This document shows, piece after piece, positions 10,186 through 18,050 of a stretch of 64,000 nucleotides of DNA (positions are counted from its first letter, which is position 1; the number at the start of each line of letters is the position of its first letter). Source of the stretch: Rhodopirellula halodulae (GTDB lineage: Bacteria; Planctomycetota; Planctomycetia; Pirellulales; Pirellulaceae); contig NZ_JAJKFV010000002.1 in NCBI RefSeq assembly GCF_020966775.1, forward strand, positions 620,001-684,000, in the 5' to 3' direction. The translations under genes and the position numbers were made by a program. The notes under the pieces were generated by a model that was given only the letters and a program-made list of their open reading frames with translations, was not told the DNA's origin and searched no databases.

Positions 10186-12710
10186 CGAAGTGGCGATGTT
10201 TCTTCATGCACGGCATCGCCATTGGGGCGTTGCTCGTGAACGATGGATATGCCGAGGAGAAACCGATCGATGTGACGCGGTTCATGCAGACGTATTGCGT
10301 CGATTGCCATTCCGCGGACGACCCAGCGGGACAACGAGATTTGGAATCGTTGGATTGGTCGGCATCAGATTTTGACACGCAACTGTCGTTGCAAGATGCG
10401 ATCGACCAACTGACCCTACGCAGCATGCCGCCGGAAGACAGTGACCAGCCAACAACCAAGGAACGCTTGACTGCGATCGACGGTCTCACGGAGCGTTTGT
10501 CGAAGATGCGCGAAGTCACCACCAGCACCAGTGGACAAACCGTTCTCCGACGACTTTCGCGGCGAGAATACAAACGAACGGTGGCCGATTTGCTGCAGAT
10601 CGACATGACGATGTTCGATCCGACGTTGGAGTTTCCCGGTGACAACTTGTCGGAGCATTTTGACAACGTCGGTGATGTTTTGGTGATGTCCGGTCACCTA
10701 CTGGAACGCTATTTGGCCGCGGCGGATCAATGTGTTGAAAAGGCGCGCAACACCGCCGCCGATCGAATGTGGAGCGAATCGTCCGAACCCAAACAGTGGG
10801 TTTTTCGCGATTCGTTTGTGCAGCAAGCGGAACTAAGAACCGCTCACCGACGCGCATTCCGCGATCGCTACCTATGCCTGTACGACCATCCCTTCAATGA
10901 CAAGACCGAAGGTGGTTACGGGCACATCCAGGATTTCACTGATGGAGTTCCCGTCGACGGAATCTACGAAATTCGAGTGCACGCGAAAGCGATGCATCGT
11001 GACACGCCGTACACAGATCGCGCGGTTCGAATTGATTTGGAGGAACCGTTTCGGTTGGGCGTCCGACCGGGCGACACTCGGATCGGTGACATGCCCCATC
11101 GGCAACCGATTCAACCGTTGTTGGCCCAGGCAAATGTGAGTGATCAGTCTTTTGAATGGATCACATTTCAGGTGCCACTCGACCGAGGCTTTGTCCCTCG
11201 TTTCACTTTCGAGAACGGTATTCACGATGTGCGTGGATCGTTTGGTCGGTTGTACCGTTTGCATCGCGAAGATTTGCCGCGATCGATTCGGAACAAGAAA
11301 GGAATCTTTGAGCAACGAATCGCGATCATTTCCGAAGGACAGTTGCCACACATACGAATCGACGAAGTCCAAATTCGTGGTCCGATCGAATTCTCGTTGC
11401 CCACGCAAAGTCAGTTGGCTCTGTTTCATGGTCCACCGCCTACGGACGCTGAATGGTCGACGCAGCAGGCCAAACAACGAATCGACAGTTTCGCTTCCCG
11501 CGCGTTCCGGCGTCCACCAACGAAGACAGAACTGGCTTCGCTCACCAGTTTCTACGAGTCGCGTAGAACGATTGGCGAAAATTGTGAGCAAGCCTATGTG
11601 AATACCGTCAAAGCAATCTTGTGCAGCCCTGCGTTTTTGTATTTTCAGAATCCGGCGGATTCATCGGCAACACTGACGGATCATGGATTGGCCGAACGGT
11701 TATCGTATTTTCTGACATCGAGCATGCCGGATGCACGGCTACGTCAGCTTGCCGACCAAGGCGTGTTGCACGAAGAAGTCACGCTTCGAGCAGAGGTGAA
11801 GCGTTTGTTGGCGTCTTCCGAGTCCAATGCGTTCGTCGCTGATTTCTTGGACAACTGGCTGAATCTGAGATCGCTCGGGTCGATGCCGCCGGACCCGCGA
11901 GGTTTTTGGTTCTTCTACGCGGGTGATTTGTCGGTCGACATGAAGACGGAGACACAAAGGTTGTTTCGCGACTTCATCGATCGGGATATTCCGCTGGTGG
12001 ATTTGCTCACGACTTCGCATTCATTCTTGAACCGTGACATGGCCAAACTGTACGGAGTGGAACATGCATTTCCCGCAGAGGACGCGATCAGTTGGCGACG
12101 GTTTGACTTTTCAAGTGATACGGCTGCAGCAGGTGAAGGTCGTGGTGGATTGCTCGGACAAGCCAGTATTCTGACCGTGTCGGCCAATGGCATTGAAACC
12201 TCGCCTGTGACGCGGGGTGTTTGGTTGCTGGACAACATTTTGGGAACGCCCACGCCGCCTCCGCCGGATGATGTTCCCGCGATTGAACCGGACACACGGG
12301 GTGCGAAGACAATTCGTGATCAACTGACCCGTCACAGCGACGATGCGACTTGCAATCAGTGTCATCGCAAAATTGACCCACTTGGTTTCGCATTGGAAGG
12401 CTTTGATGCGATCGGTCAATTTCGGCGGACTTACAACACCAAACCTCGGCGTCCGATCGACACCTCGGGCGAACTTCCCGGCGGAGCGACGTTTGATGGG
12501 GCCGCGGAGCTGAAGCAGCAGTTGGCAGCTCAGCAGGAGTTCCTGGTGCGGACGGTCACGGAGCGATTGCTGATTCAGGCACTCGGGCGTCGCATGGAAC
12601 CGATCGACCGAGCGGCGATCGATGCGATTTGGAGACCGCTGAAAAGCGAAGGCTATCCCACGGCTCAACTGATCGAAGCGATCGTCCTCAGCGACCTATT
12701 CCGACGCTGA
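10182..12710 (+). CDS. Planctomycete multi-domain c-type cytochrome-like protein (PSCyt1, DUF1587/1595/1592/1588/1585)
   Basis: A protein of 842 residues, probably exported (hydrophobic N-terminus GIAIGALLVNDGYAEE). It carries two heme c attachment motifs: C39-V-D-C42-H near the N-terminus (PSCyt1 region) and C724-N-Q-C727-H near the C-terminus (DUF1588 region). Between and after them the standard planctomycete order DUF1587, DUF1595, DUF1592, DUF1588, DUF1585 can be followed. ATG 10182 overlaps the DUF1552 stop; the TTG at 10176 is less likely. The pairing suggests a secreted redox/hydrolytic complex, perhaps for polysaccharides, but this is inference from family distribution; no substrate is visible. 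Confidence 0.9.
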   Translation: MTKWRCFFMHGIAIGALLVNDGYAEEKPIDVTRFMQTYCVDCHSADDPAGQRDLESLDWSASDFDTQLSLQDAIDQLTLRSMPPEDSDQPTTKERLTAIDGLTERLSKMREVTTSTSGQTVLRRLSRREYKRTVADLLQIDMTMFDPTLEFPGDNLSEHFDNVGDVLVMSGHLLERYLAAADQCVEKARNTAADRMWSESSEPKQWVFRDSFVQQAELRTAHRRAFRDRYLCLYDHPFNDKTEGGYGHIQDFTDGVPVDGIYEIRVHAKAMHRDTPYTDRAVRIDLEEPFRLGVRPGDTRIGDMPHRQPIQPLLAQANVSDQSFEWITFQVPLDRGFVPRFTFENGIHDVRGSFGRLYRLHREDLPRSIRNKKGIFEQRIAIISEGQLPHIRIDEVQIRGPIEFSLPTQSQLALFHGPPPTDAEWSTQQAKQRIDSFASRAFRRPPTKTELASLTSFYESRRTIGENCEQAYVNTVKAILCSPAFLYFQNPADSSATLTDHGLAERLSYFLTSSMPDARLRQLADQGVLHEEVTLRAEVKRLLASSESNAFVADFLDNWLNLRSLGSMPPDPRGFWFFYAGDLSVDMKTETQRLFRDFIDRDIPLVDLLTTSHSFLNRDMAKLYGVEHAFPAEDAISWRRFDFSSDTAAAGEGRGGLLGQASILTVSANGIETSPVTRGVWLLDNILGTPTPPPPDDVPAIEPDTRGAKTIRDQLTRHSDDATCNQCHRKIDPLGFALEGFDAIGQFRRTYNTKPRRPIDTSGELPGGATFDGAAELKQQLAAQQEFLVRTVTERLLIQALGRRMEPIDRAAIDAIWRPLKSEGYPTAQLIEAIVLSDLFRR

Positions 12711-12747
12711 AAGCTGGCATACTGTCGATCCAGGCGAGATCGGCTGA

Positions 12748-13134
12748 TCAGCCCTGGTTATCGCGCCAGCTAGGACGGCGGCGACGGGCCTTGGGGTGGT
12801 GATAGGTCAACTCAAACGTGGCGTCTCTCGCGGTCAATCGTTTTCCATCGGGTCGATCGGTTGGGCGAAAGACCTTCGCTCGTAGACGTTTGGTGTCCTC
12901 GTATTGGTCGTCGTCCAGCTCAAATTCCACGTACGAATCCACGTCAAAGGTTTCGCCGTTGAAGGCTTCCCAGGCACGGAAGTGAAAGAAGACGTCTTCA
13001 CGAAAGTCTTCCGCGTCGATGAAGCCGTATTCGCCTTCCGGCTTGATGGCTTTGATGCGACCCAGGCGTCGTTTCTGAATTCGAAACGGCTTGGGCGAGT
13101 CGTCGTTGGAACGGTTGCTACGAGATTGGTTCAT
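12748..13134 (-). CDS. Cold-shock-domain-like protein
   Basis: A small basic/acidic protein of 128 residues whose central part (about residues 20-70) fits a cold-shock OB fold: GRIKAIKPEGEYGFID resembles RNP1 and EDVFFHFRAW resembles RNP2. Flanking tails rich in Arg, Asp and Lys are unlike the 65-70 residue classical CspA. It would bind single-stranded RNA or DNA. It starts four bases after the stop of the YqgE gene on the same strand, so the two are probably cotranscribed. Confidence 0.8.
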   Translation of the reverse strand: MNQSRSNRSNDDSPKPFRIQKRRLGRIKAIKPEGEYGFIDAEDFREDVFFHFRAWEAFNGETFDVDSYVEFELDDDQYEDTKRLRAKVFRPTDRPDGKRLTARDATFELTYHHPKARRRRPSWRDNQG

Positions 13135-13138
13135 AACG

Positions 13139-13867
13139 CTAGTTTAGCTCGGCTGCACCGGGAACGTCAGTCGTATCCAACCAACGAGCGACTGAATTTG
13201 CCGTGGCTCGATGGATCATTCGGGGCCACATGCTGGCATCGTCCGAGTCCAACAGATCCGAGGTCGCGGGGATGCGGTGCCAAACGCCTTCGCTGATTTC
13301 GTTTTCGAGCTGTTCTGCGGTCCAACCGAGGTGGCCCACCACCAATCGGAAGGGATGTTCATCGGACTTCAACAGCGATTCGATGTTGTCACGCTGGGCG
13401 GCCAAGCAGATCCCGCTCTCCATTTCGGCTTCCGCAAATTCGGGCGATGCGTGCACGGCGACAATGGGACCCGACAGCGGGCCGCCAAAGTGCAACGGCG
13501 TGCCATTGGAGAGTTTGCCCGCGATCAACTGCTGAGCCAACTTGTCCTTTTGATCGCCGCTGACCACCACCATCGGAACACCTGCGACGGGAGTTTGTGG
13601 GGAATCCGGTTGCGGCTCACCCGGATCGGAAGACTCGTCCGTTTCAGCGGACGGATCGCGACCCCAACGCGGCAATTTGGGTGTTTCCGCGGATGAGTTG
13701 GGCTGGACCGAGAGGTTGCCCGCGACGGCTTGCATGGGCCGGTTCAGCATCAAACCAATGACATGATCGACGTCTTCGTGGACCAGCAGGCAGACCGCTT
13801 GGTTCAGTACGGTGCCATCGACCAAGGTCGAACTGACCAGCAAATCACCCGCTTGCACGTTTTGCAT
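13139..13867 (-). CDS. YqgE/AlgH family protein
   Basis: A protein of 242 residues, starting MQNVQAGDLLVSSTLVDG, with the family patterns HVIGLMLNRP, LHFGGPLSGP and VVGHLGWTAEQLENEI. YqgE/AlgH (UPF0301) proteins are widespread but their function is not settled. An insertion of about 45 residues, rich in Pro, Ser, Asp and Glu (residues 60-105, SAETPKLPRWG...), separates the first and second conserved blocks and makes it longer than the usual 185 or so residues. It lies directly upstream of the cold-shock-like gene. Confidence 0.9.
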   Translation of the reverse strand: MQNVQAGDLLVSSTLVDGTVLNQAVCLLVHEDVDHVIGLMLNRPMQAVAGNLSVQPNSSAETPKLPRWGRDPSAETDESSDPGEPQPDSPQTPVAGVPMVVVSGDQKDKLAQQLIAGKLSNGTPLHFGGPLSGPIVAVHASPEFAEAEMESGICLAAQRDNIESLLKSDEHPFRLVVGHLGWTAEQLENEISEGVWHRIPATSDLLDSDDASMWPRMIHRATANSVARWLDTTDVPGAAELN

Positions 13868-14032
13868 GTGAATTCCCGTTGGACTGAGGGACCATGAATC
13901 AGAAAAGGGGTGGTTGTCAAAAAGACAGTCACCCGTGAAGACTGCTTGTTAATAAGGCAAGCCGCGCGCCAAACACGAATTGGCGGTGGCGAATGACCTA
14001 AAAACCACCTGTTTTCCCGCCTGAAAATTGAA

Positions 14033-14710
14033 ATGAGCGATTCAAACCCACCCTCCTTGGATCAGATGCGAAAGAACTACGCTCTGGGGGGACTGCACGA
14101 AAATGACGTGAATCCGGATCCCGTGGTTCAGTTCCAAGCGTGGTTTCAGCAGGCCACGGTGGACGTCCCCGAATGGTTCGAGCCCAACGCCATGACGCTT
14201 TCGACGTCCGGTGCCGATGGTGCGGTGACCAGCCGGATCATTCTTTTGAAGGGTGTGGAGGAAGGAAAGTTCCTTTTCTACACCAACTATGAATCCGACA
14301 AAGGCGAGCAGATGCGACAGAACCCGCGGGTATCGCTGTGTCTTTTCTGGCCGCATTTGCAGCGCCAGGTTCGGATTGAGGGAACCGTCGAGAAGACCTC
14401 GCGAGAAGTTTCCAAGACGTACTTCCATTCGCGACCACACAACAGCCAGTTGGGAGCACACGTTAGCCAGCAATCCGCCGTCATCGAATCGCGTGAGATG
14501 CTGGAAACCAAGATGCAGGAGTTGTTGGAGCAGTATCCCGAGGGAAGCATTGTGCCGTTGCCGGAAAATTGGGGCGGCTACGCCGTGACGCCGACCAAGT
14601 TTGAATTCTGGCAGGGGCGACCCAGCCGGCTTCACGATCGGGTCATCTATCGACGAGCGGATTCGGCGACTGGATCCGGCCTTTGGGTCCTGGAACGTTT
14701 GTCACCCTGA
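14033..14710 (+). CDS. pdxH: Pyridoxamine 5'-phosphate oxidase
   Basis: The protein has 225 residues, a normal length. It should oxidise pyridoxamine or pyridoxine 5'-phosphate to pyridoxal 5'-phosphate with FMN. Family signatures are present in order: MRKNYALGGLHENDVNPDP at the N-terminus, SRIILLKGV and FYTNYESDKG (FMN/phosphate binding), SLCFW-type SLCLFWPHLQRQVRIEG, and the C-terminal FEFWQGRPSRLHDR...WVLERLSP. It stands alone on the plus strand between the yqgE pair and the P-II-like gene, with a 165-base upstream gap. Confidence 0.96.
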   Translation: MSDSNPPSLDQMRKNYALGGLHENDVNPDPVVQFQAWFQQATVDVPEWFEPNAMTLSTSGADGAVTSRIILLKGVEEGKFLFYTNYESDKGEQMRQNPRVSLCLFWPHLQRQVRIEGTVEKTSREVSKTYFHSRPHNSQLGAHVSQQSAVIESREMLETKMQELLEQYPEGSIVPLPENWGGYAVTPTKFEFWQGRPSRLHDRVIYRRADSATGSGLWVLERLSP

Positions 14711-14750
14711 GTCCATCCGTTGGTCTTGATGGATGCAGAAAGGACGTCGC

Positions 14751-15053
14751 TCAGATGAACGAGGTGACGGGCATCACCAAAATTTTGCCGTCACCGATGC
14801 GTCCCGTTCGTGTGACCGCCACGATCTTGTCCAAGACTTCTTCCAGACGCAGGTCGTCGACCCAAAGCGTGATCTCGACTTTGGGTACGAAAGCCTCGGA
14901 ATACTCCGTGTCTTGGTACTGGTCCAAATAGCTTTTTTGGCGGCCGTAACCTTTGACCTCTAAAACACTCAATCCTTCCAAGGGTGCCCGGCGAAGAGCA
15001 GCCAAGACTTTCTCGGCCAGATGCGGTGAAACGACGGTGACGACTTGTTTCAT
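14751..15053 (-). CDS. Short P-II-like signalling protein
   Basis: A protein of 100 residues. It keeps P-II features: VLEVKGYGRQK before the T-loop, a tyrosine in TEYSEAFVPKVEITLWV at the site uridylylated in GlnB, and RTGRIGDGKILV (B-loop). It ends shortly after the B-loop, without the C-terminal RIRTGE arginines that contact ATP in canonical P-II, and its N-terminus (SPHLAEKVLAAL) differs from the usual KPFKLDDV. ATG 15053 is chosen over 15068 because a GGA lies seven bases upstream and the family begins with MK. No glutamine synthetase or AmtB gene is nearby. It may be a P-II-like rather than a nitrogen-regulating GlnB/GlnK protein. Confidence 0.8.
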   Translation of the reverse strand: MKQVVTVVSPHLAEKVLAALRRAPLEGLSVLEVKGYGRQKSYLDQYQDTEYSEAFVPKVEITLWVDDLRLEEVLDKIVAVTRTGRIGDGKILVMPVTSFI

Positions 15054-15116
15054 GATCGCGTCCAGCATTCAGAGAGCCAGCATTCAGAGAACTTGAGTGT
15101 TTGGGTCAACCATGGC

Positions 15117-16133
15117 TCAGCCAGCGGGTTGATGTTTCTTGGCCAACAGTTCGGCGATTTGGACCGCGTTGGTGGCTGCACCTTTGCGAAGGTTATCGCT
15201 AACGCACCAAAAAGCGATTCCGTTTTCGGCGCTGATGTCTTTGCGAATTCGACCGACGAACACGTCGTCTTTGCCGTCGCAATCACGTGGCATCGGATAG
15301 CTCTTGGAGTTCAGATCATCGACCACGGTGACGCCATCGGCTTCTTCCCACAGCTTGCGGGCTTGGGCGGCCGAGAGTGGTTCGCGAGTTTCGACCAAGA
15401 TCGATTCGCTGTGTCCGATCGCCACGGGGACTCGCACGGCGGTGGGGCAAACTTGGATCGATTCGTCGCCCATGATCTTTTGAGTCTCGTACACCATCTT
15501 CATTTCTTCGCTGGTGTAGCCTTCGTGCTTTTCGGATCCAATTTGCGGGATCAGGTTGAAGCCGATGGGGTGCTGGAACGTTTCCGCCGCATGAGTTTGC
15601 CCGTCCAGGCTGGCTCGCGTGCTGGATTCCAGTTCCACGTTGCCTGCCAGCCCCGCGCCGCTGGTGGCTTGATAGGTGCTGACGATGACGCGGCGAATTC
15701 CGACGGCTTTGTGAATCGGAGCCAACGCGACCACCATTTGTGTGGTGCTGCAGTTGGGGCTGGCGACGACGCCTTGGTGCGAATCGATCGCGTCGGGATT
15801 CACTTCGGGAACGATCAAAGGAACGCTCGGATCCATCCGCCAATAAGCACTCTCGTCGACGACGATTGCACCGGCTTTGGTGGCCCAGGGAGTGAACTCA
15901 GCGGATACCTCGTCGGGCGTGCTGGCGATGACCAGGTCCACCCCTTCAAAGGCCGAAGGTTCTAGCAACTCAACGGTCAGTGTTTCGTCACCGAATTGGA
16001 CTTGGGTGCCCGCACTGCGAGCCGAAGCGAGCAAACGCAGTTTCCGCATGGGAAATTGGCGTGCGTGAAGTTGATCCAAAACGATTCGTCCGACGGCACC
16101 GGTGGCACCGACGAGAGCAACACAATCAAACAT
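15117..16133 (-). CDS. asd: Aspartate-semialdehyde dehydrogenase
   Basis: A protein of 338 residues that reduces aspartyl-4-phosphate to aspartate semialdehyde with NADPH, feeding lysine/diaminopimelate, threonine and methionine synthesis. The Rossmann motif VALVGATGAVGR begins at residue 4; the catalytic cysteine is Cys128 in ASPNCSTTQM; the dimer/substrate motif GAGLAGNVELE and the late RVPVAIGHSES are present. ATG 16133 is used because the 30 codons further upstream are not family-like. It lies between the HTH gene upstream and the P-II-like gene downstream on the same strand, with gaps of 223 and 63 bases. Confidence 0.95.
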   Translation of the reverse strand: MFDCVALVGATGAVGRIVLDQLHARQFPMRKLRLLASARSAGTQVQFGDETLTVELLEPSAFEGVDLVIASTPDEVSAEFTPWATKAGAIVVDESAYWRMDPSVPLIVPEVNPDAIDSHQGVVASPNCSTTQMVVALAPIHKAVGIRRVIVSTYQATSGAGLAGNVELESSTRASLDGQTHAAETFQHPIGFNLIPQIGSEKHEGYTSEEMKMVYETQKIMGDESIQVCPTAVRVPVAIGHSESILVETREPLSAAQARKLWEEADGVTVVDDLNSKSYPMPRDCDGKDDVFVGRIRKDISAENGIAFWCVSDNLRKGAATNAVQIAELLAKKHQPAG

Positions 16134-16356
16134 GAGTTGGCGGGAGACAGAGAAAAAGTGAGTGGGGAGGTGGCTGGTGAACCAACCAGTGCCTGGCAAT
16201 TTGCCAAGACAAATGTCAACCACGTTGGGTTCAATGCGACGGCGTCAGTTTCTCACGAACCTCGTCCGTTGCAATGCAAACGGGTGCAATTCAAAGGAAA
16301 ATCGCGTCCCCAGTATGGGAACGCGATGATGAATTGACGATGGGAGCCGACAAATC

Positions 16357-17499
16357 TCAGCGGCGAGCCATGCGTCGCGCGATGGCTTCGCGAGACAGGG
16401 GCATGATCTTGGCCGCACCGCCGGTGTTGTACAGCAGGTCATCGCGGCTGGGTTTGGATTCCGCATCGTCGTACTGAACCAAGAACGCACCGACTTGAAC
16501 GCCGGATTCGTGGTAGACGGGAGGCCAGAACTCTTCGCCGCGAATGGCCAACGTTTTCGCCAGCAATCGGGTGGCTCGACCGGAGAAGCCGCTGAGCACC
16601 ATGTCGAGACGTCCGAGGGCTTCGTAGAACAGGTAGAACACCAACGCGGTGTCTTTGCCTTGGCCGCCGGCGTATTCCCAGGTGCCATCGTCTTTTTCGT
16701 AGTAGAAGCCTGGTTCCGGCGCGTCCAGGTTCTTGCTCAATCGCATCCCAGCCGACGCTGCGCCCGGTTTCGGGTCGTTGTCGCGGTAACGCAAAAAGAA
16801 CGGGCAACTGCGAGCCGAAACGTCGTCCACGTCGTCTTCGGTCACGAATGGCGTGCAACCGAACGCGTCGGAGAACAACAGTTCCACGGCTGGGTTGCTT
16901 TTCACACTGCCGATGCAAACGATGCCACGGTCGCCTTGGGCGTCAGTGAAGCCTTCGAAGACTTCCGTCGCACGGGCACGAGCGTCTTCCAACGTGACTT
17001 GACCAGGGCTCCACACCAACGATTGCTGGATGCGATCGGGCATGGGAACCGACGCGGCGGAGCTGGACTCGTTGCCTTCGCCGATGTGTTTGGCAACACC
17101 GCCCAAAGTTGAGATGCCGTTGAGCAATTCACCAACCAGGACGGAGTCACTGGCGACGACCATCGCGTTCTCGGGCGAATCGCTGCCTTCGGCTTGGCGA
17201 ACACCCACGACAATTTCGATGTCGCTGCGGCGAGCCAGTTGTTCCCAGAAGTTCTCCGCGTTGACGGCAAACAGGGCACCGGGCAATTGGTCGGCGGTCG
17301 CGTGTCCCTGATCGATCAAATAGTCACACAGGCGTGACAGGGCATCCAACGGGATGTATTTGGCTTCGTTTTTGAGCAACGAAGCAACTTGGTGCCGGTC
17401 CAAGCCAGTGTGTTCGACGATCGCTTTGATCGTACCTGGGCGTTTGCGCCGGTCGGGGGTGTGCCCAAGCAGTTCTGCGAGCCGAAAAGCGTATCTCAT
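16357..17499 (-). CDS. HTH (Cro/C1-like) domain protein with unknown sensor-like C-terminal region
   Basis: A protein of 380 residues. Residues about 22-66 (TIKAIVEHTGLDRHQVASLL...) look like a Cro/C1-type helix-turn-helix. The remaining 300 residues are not a family recognised here; they include VVGVRQAEGSDSPENAMVV, GIVCIGSVKSNPAVELLFSDAFGC and FPxFLRYRD-like segments suggesting an alpha/beta fold that might bind a ligand. Cysteines are few. It may be a regulator sensing a metabolite. It precedes asd on the same strand but 223 bases away, so shared transcription is unproven. A 551-base gap separates it from the divergent gene at 18051. Confidence 0.7.
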   Translation of the reverse strand: MRYAFRLAELLGHTPDRRKRPGTIKAIVEHTGLDRHQVASLLKNEAKYIPLDALSRLCDYLIDQGHATADQLPGALFAVNAENFWEQLARRSDIEIVVGVRQAEGSDSPENAMVVASDSVLVGELLNGISTLGGVAKHIGEGNESSSAASVPMPDRIQQSLVWSPGQVTLEDARARATEVFEGFTDAQGDRGIVCIGSVKSNPAVELLFSDAFGCTPFVTEDDVDDVSARSCPFFLRYRDNDPKPGAASAGMRLSKNLDAPEPGFYYEKDDGTWEYAGGQGKDTALVFYLFYEALGRLDMVLSGFSGRATRLLAKTLAIRGEEFWPPVYHESGVQVGAFLVQYDDAESKPSRDDLLYNTGGAAKIMPLSREAIARRMARR

Positions 17500-18050
17500 G
17501 GCCGATTTGGAATAGTTGAAAAGGTTGAGTTAGAAATCCGTGCCGCGCTAGATCAAAACCGAGTCAATCTCACGAATTTGCCGTCCGTATCTTGGCCTAA
17601 GGCAGCAGGATCGAAAAGTCGACTGAAACGATTCACATCGACCACACGTCATTGAATCGAAGGCCAGTGTGCTGTCCTTTCGATTCGGTTCCGAAGGTGT
17701 TCCCCCCTATGGTTTTCGACGATTTTTGGCACGTTCTGGCCAACACCTCTATAACAAATGGCTCTTCAATCGTTTTAAACCTACCAAGCCGCTGCGAATG
17801 TCGTGGCATCGCGAGCGATTCAAGCTGGCTCGCGTTGTTCCGCCAGTCGAAACTCCTTCACAGCAAATAACATACACCGTTGACAGAACAAATGTTTCCG
17901 TTAACGAGCCCAATTTTTTGGCCGATTTTACGGACTTCGGCAGACTCAGGCGAGCATTGGGCTTTCCTCGTGTCTCCATCGCCCGTCCAGCGAAACCCGT
18001 TCGATCAACCTTGTTTTCGTTCGGACTTGGACAACAGATAAAATGAAAGG
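17500..18050. other. Divergent intergenic region without a supported gene
   Basis: This stretch lies between the HTH gene (minus) and the DUF4175-like gene (plus). Open frames exist in it (for example 17669-18046) but they have no recognisable domain, no good ribosome site and amino-acid composition like shadow frames. It should hold the promoters of both flanking genes; no clear promoter or hairpin was identified by eye. Confidence 0.5.

Noticed and set aside
12742-12753. Perfect 12-base palindrome GGCTGATCAGCC between convergent genes
   Set aside because: Too short and loop-free to call a terminator; could be chance.
14711-14750. Weak inverted repeat TCCATC/GATGGA between pdxH and the P-II-like gene
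   Set aside because: Six-base arms with a ten-base loop and no T tract; insufficient for a terminator call.
15045-15965. Frame of 306 codons opposite asd
   Set aside because: asd is unambiguous with its catalytic cysteine and cofactor motifs.
17669-18046. Open frame of 125 codons on the plus strand in the HTH/DUF4175 gap
   Set aside because: No domain, no ribosome site and ends just before another start; looks like chance.
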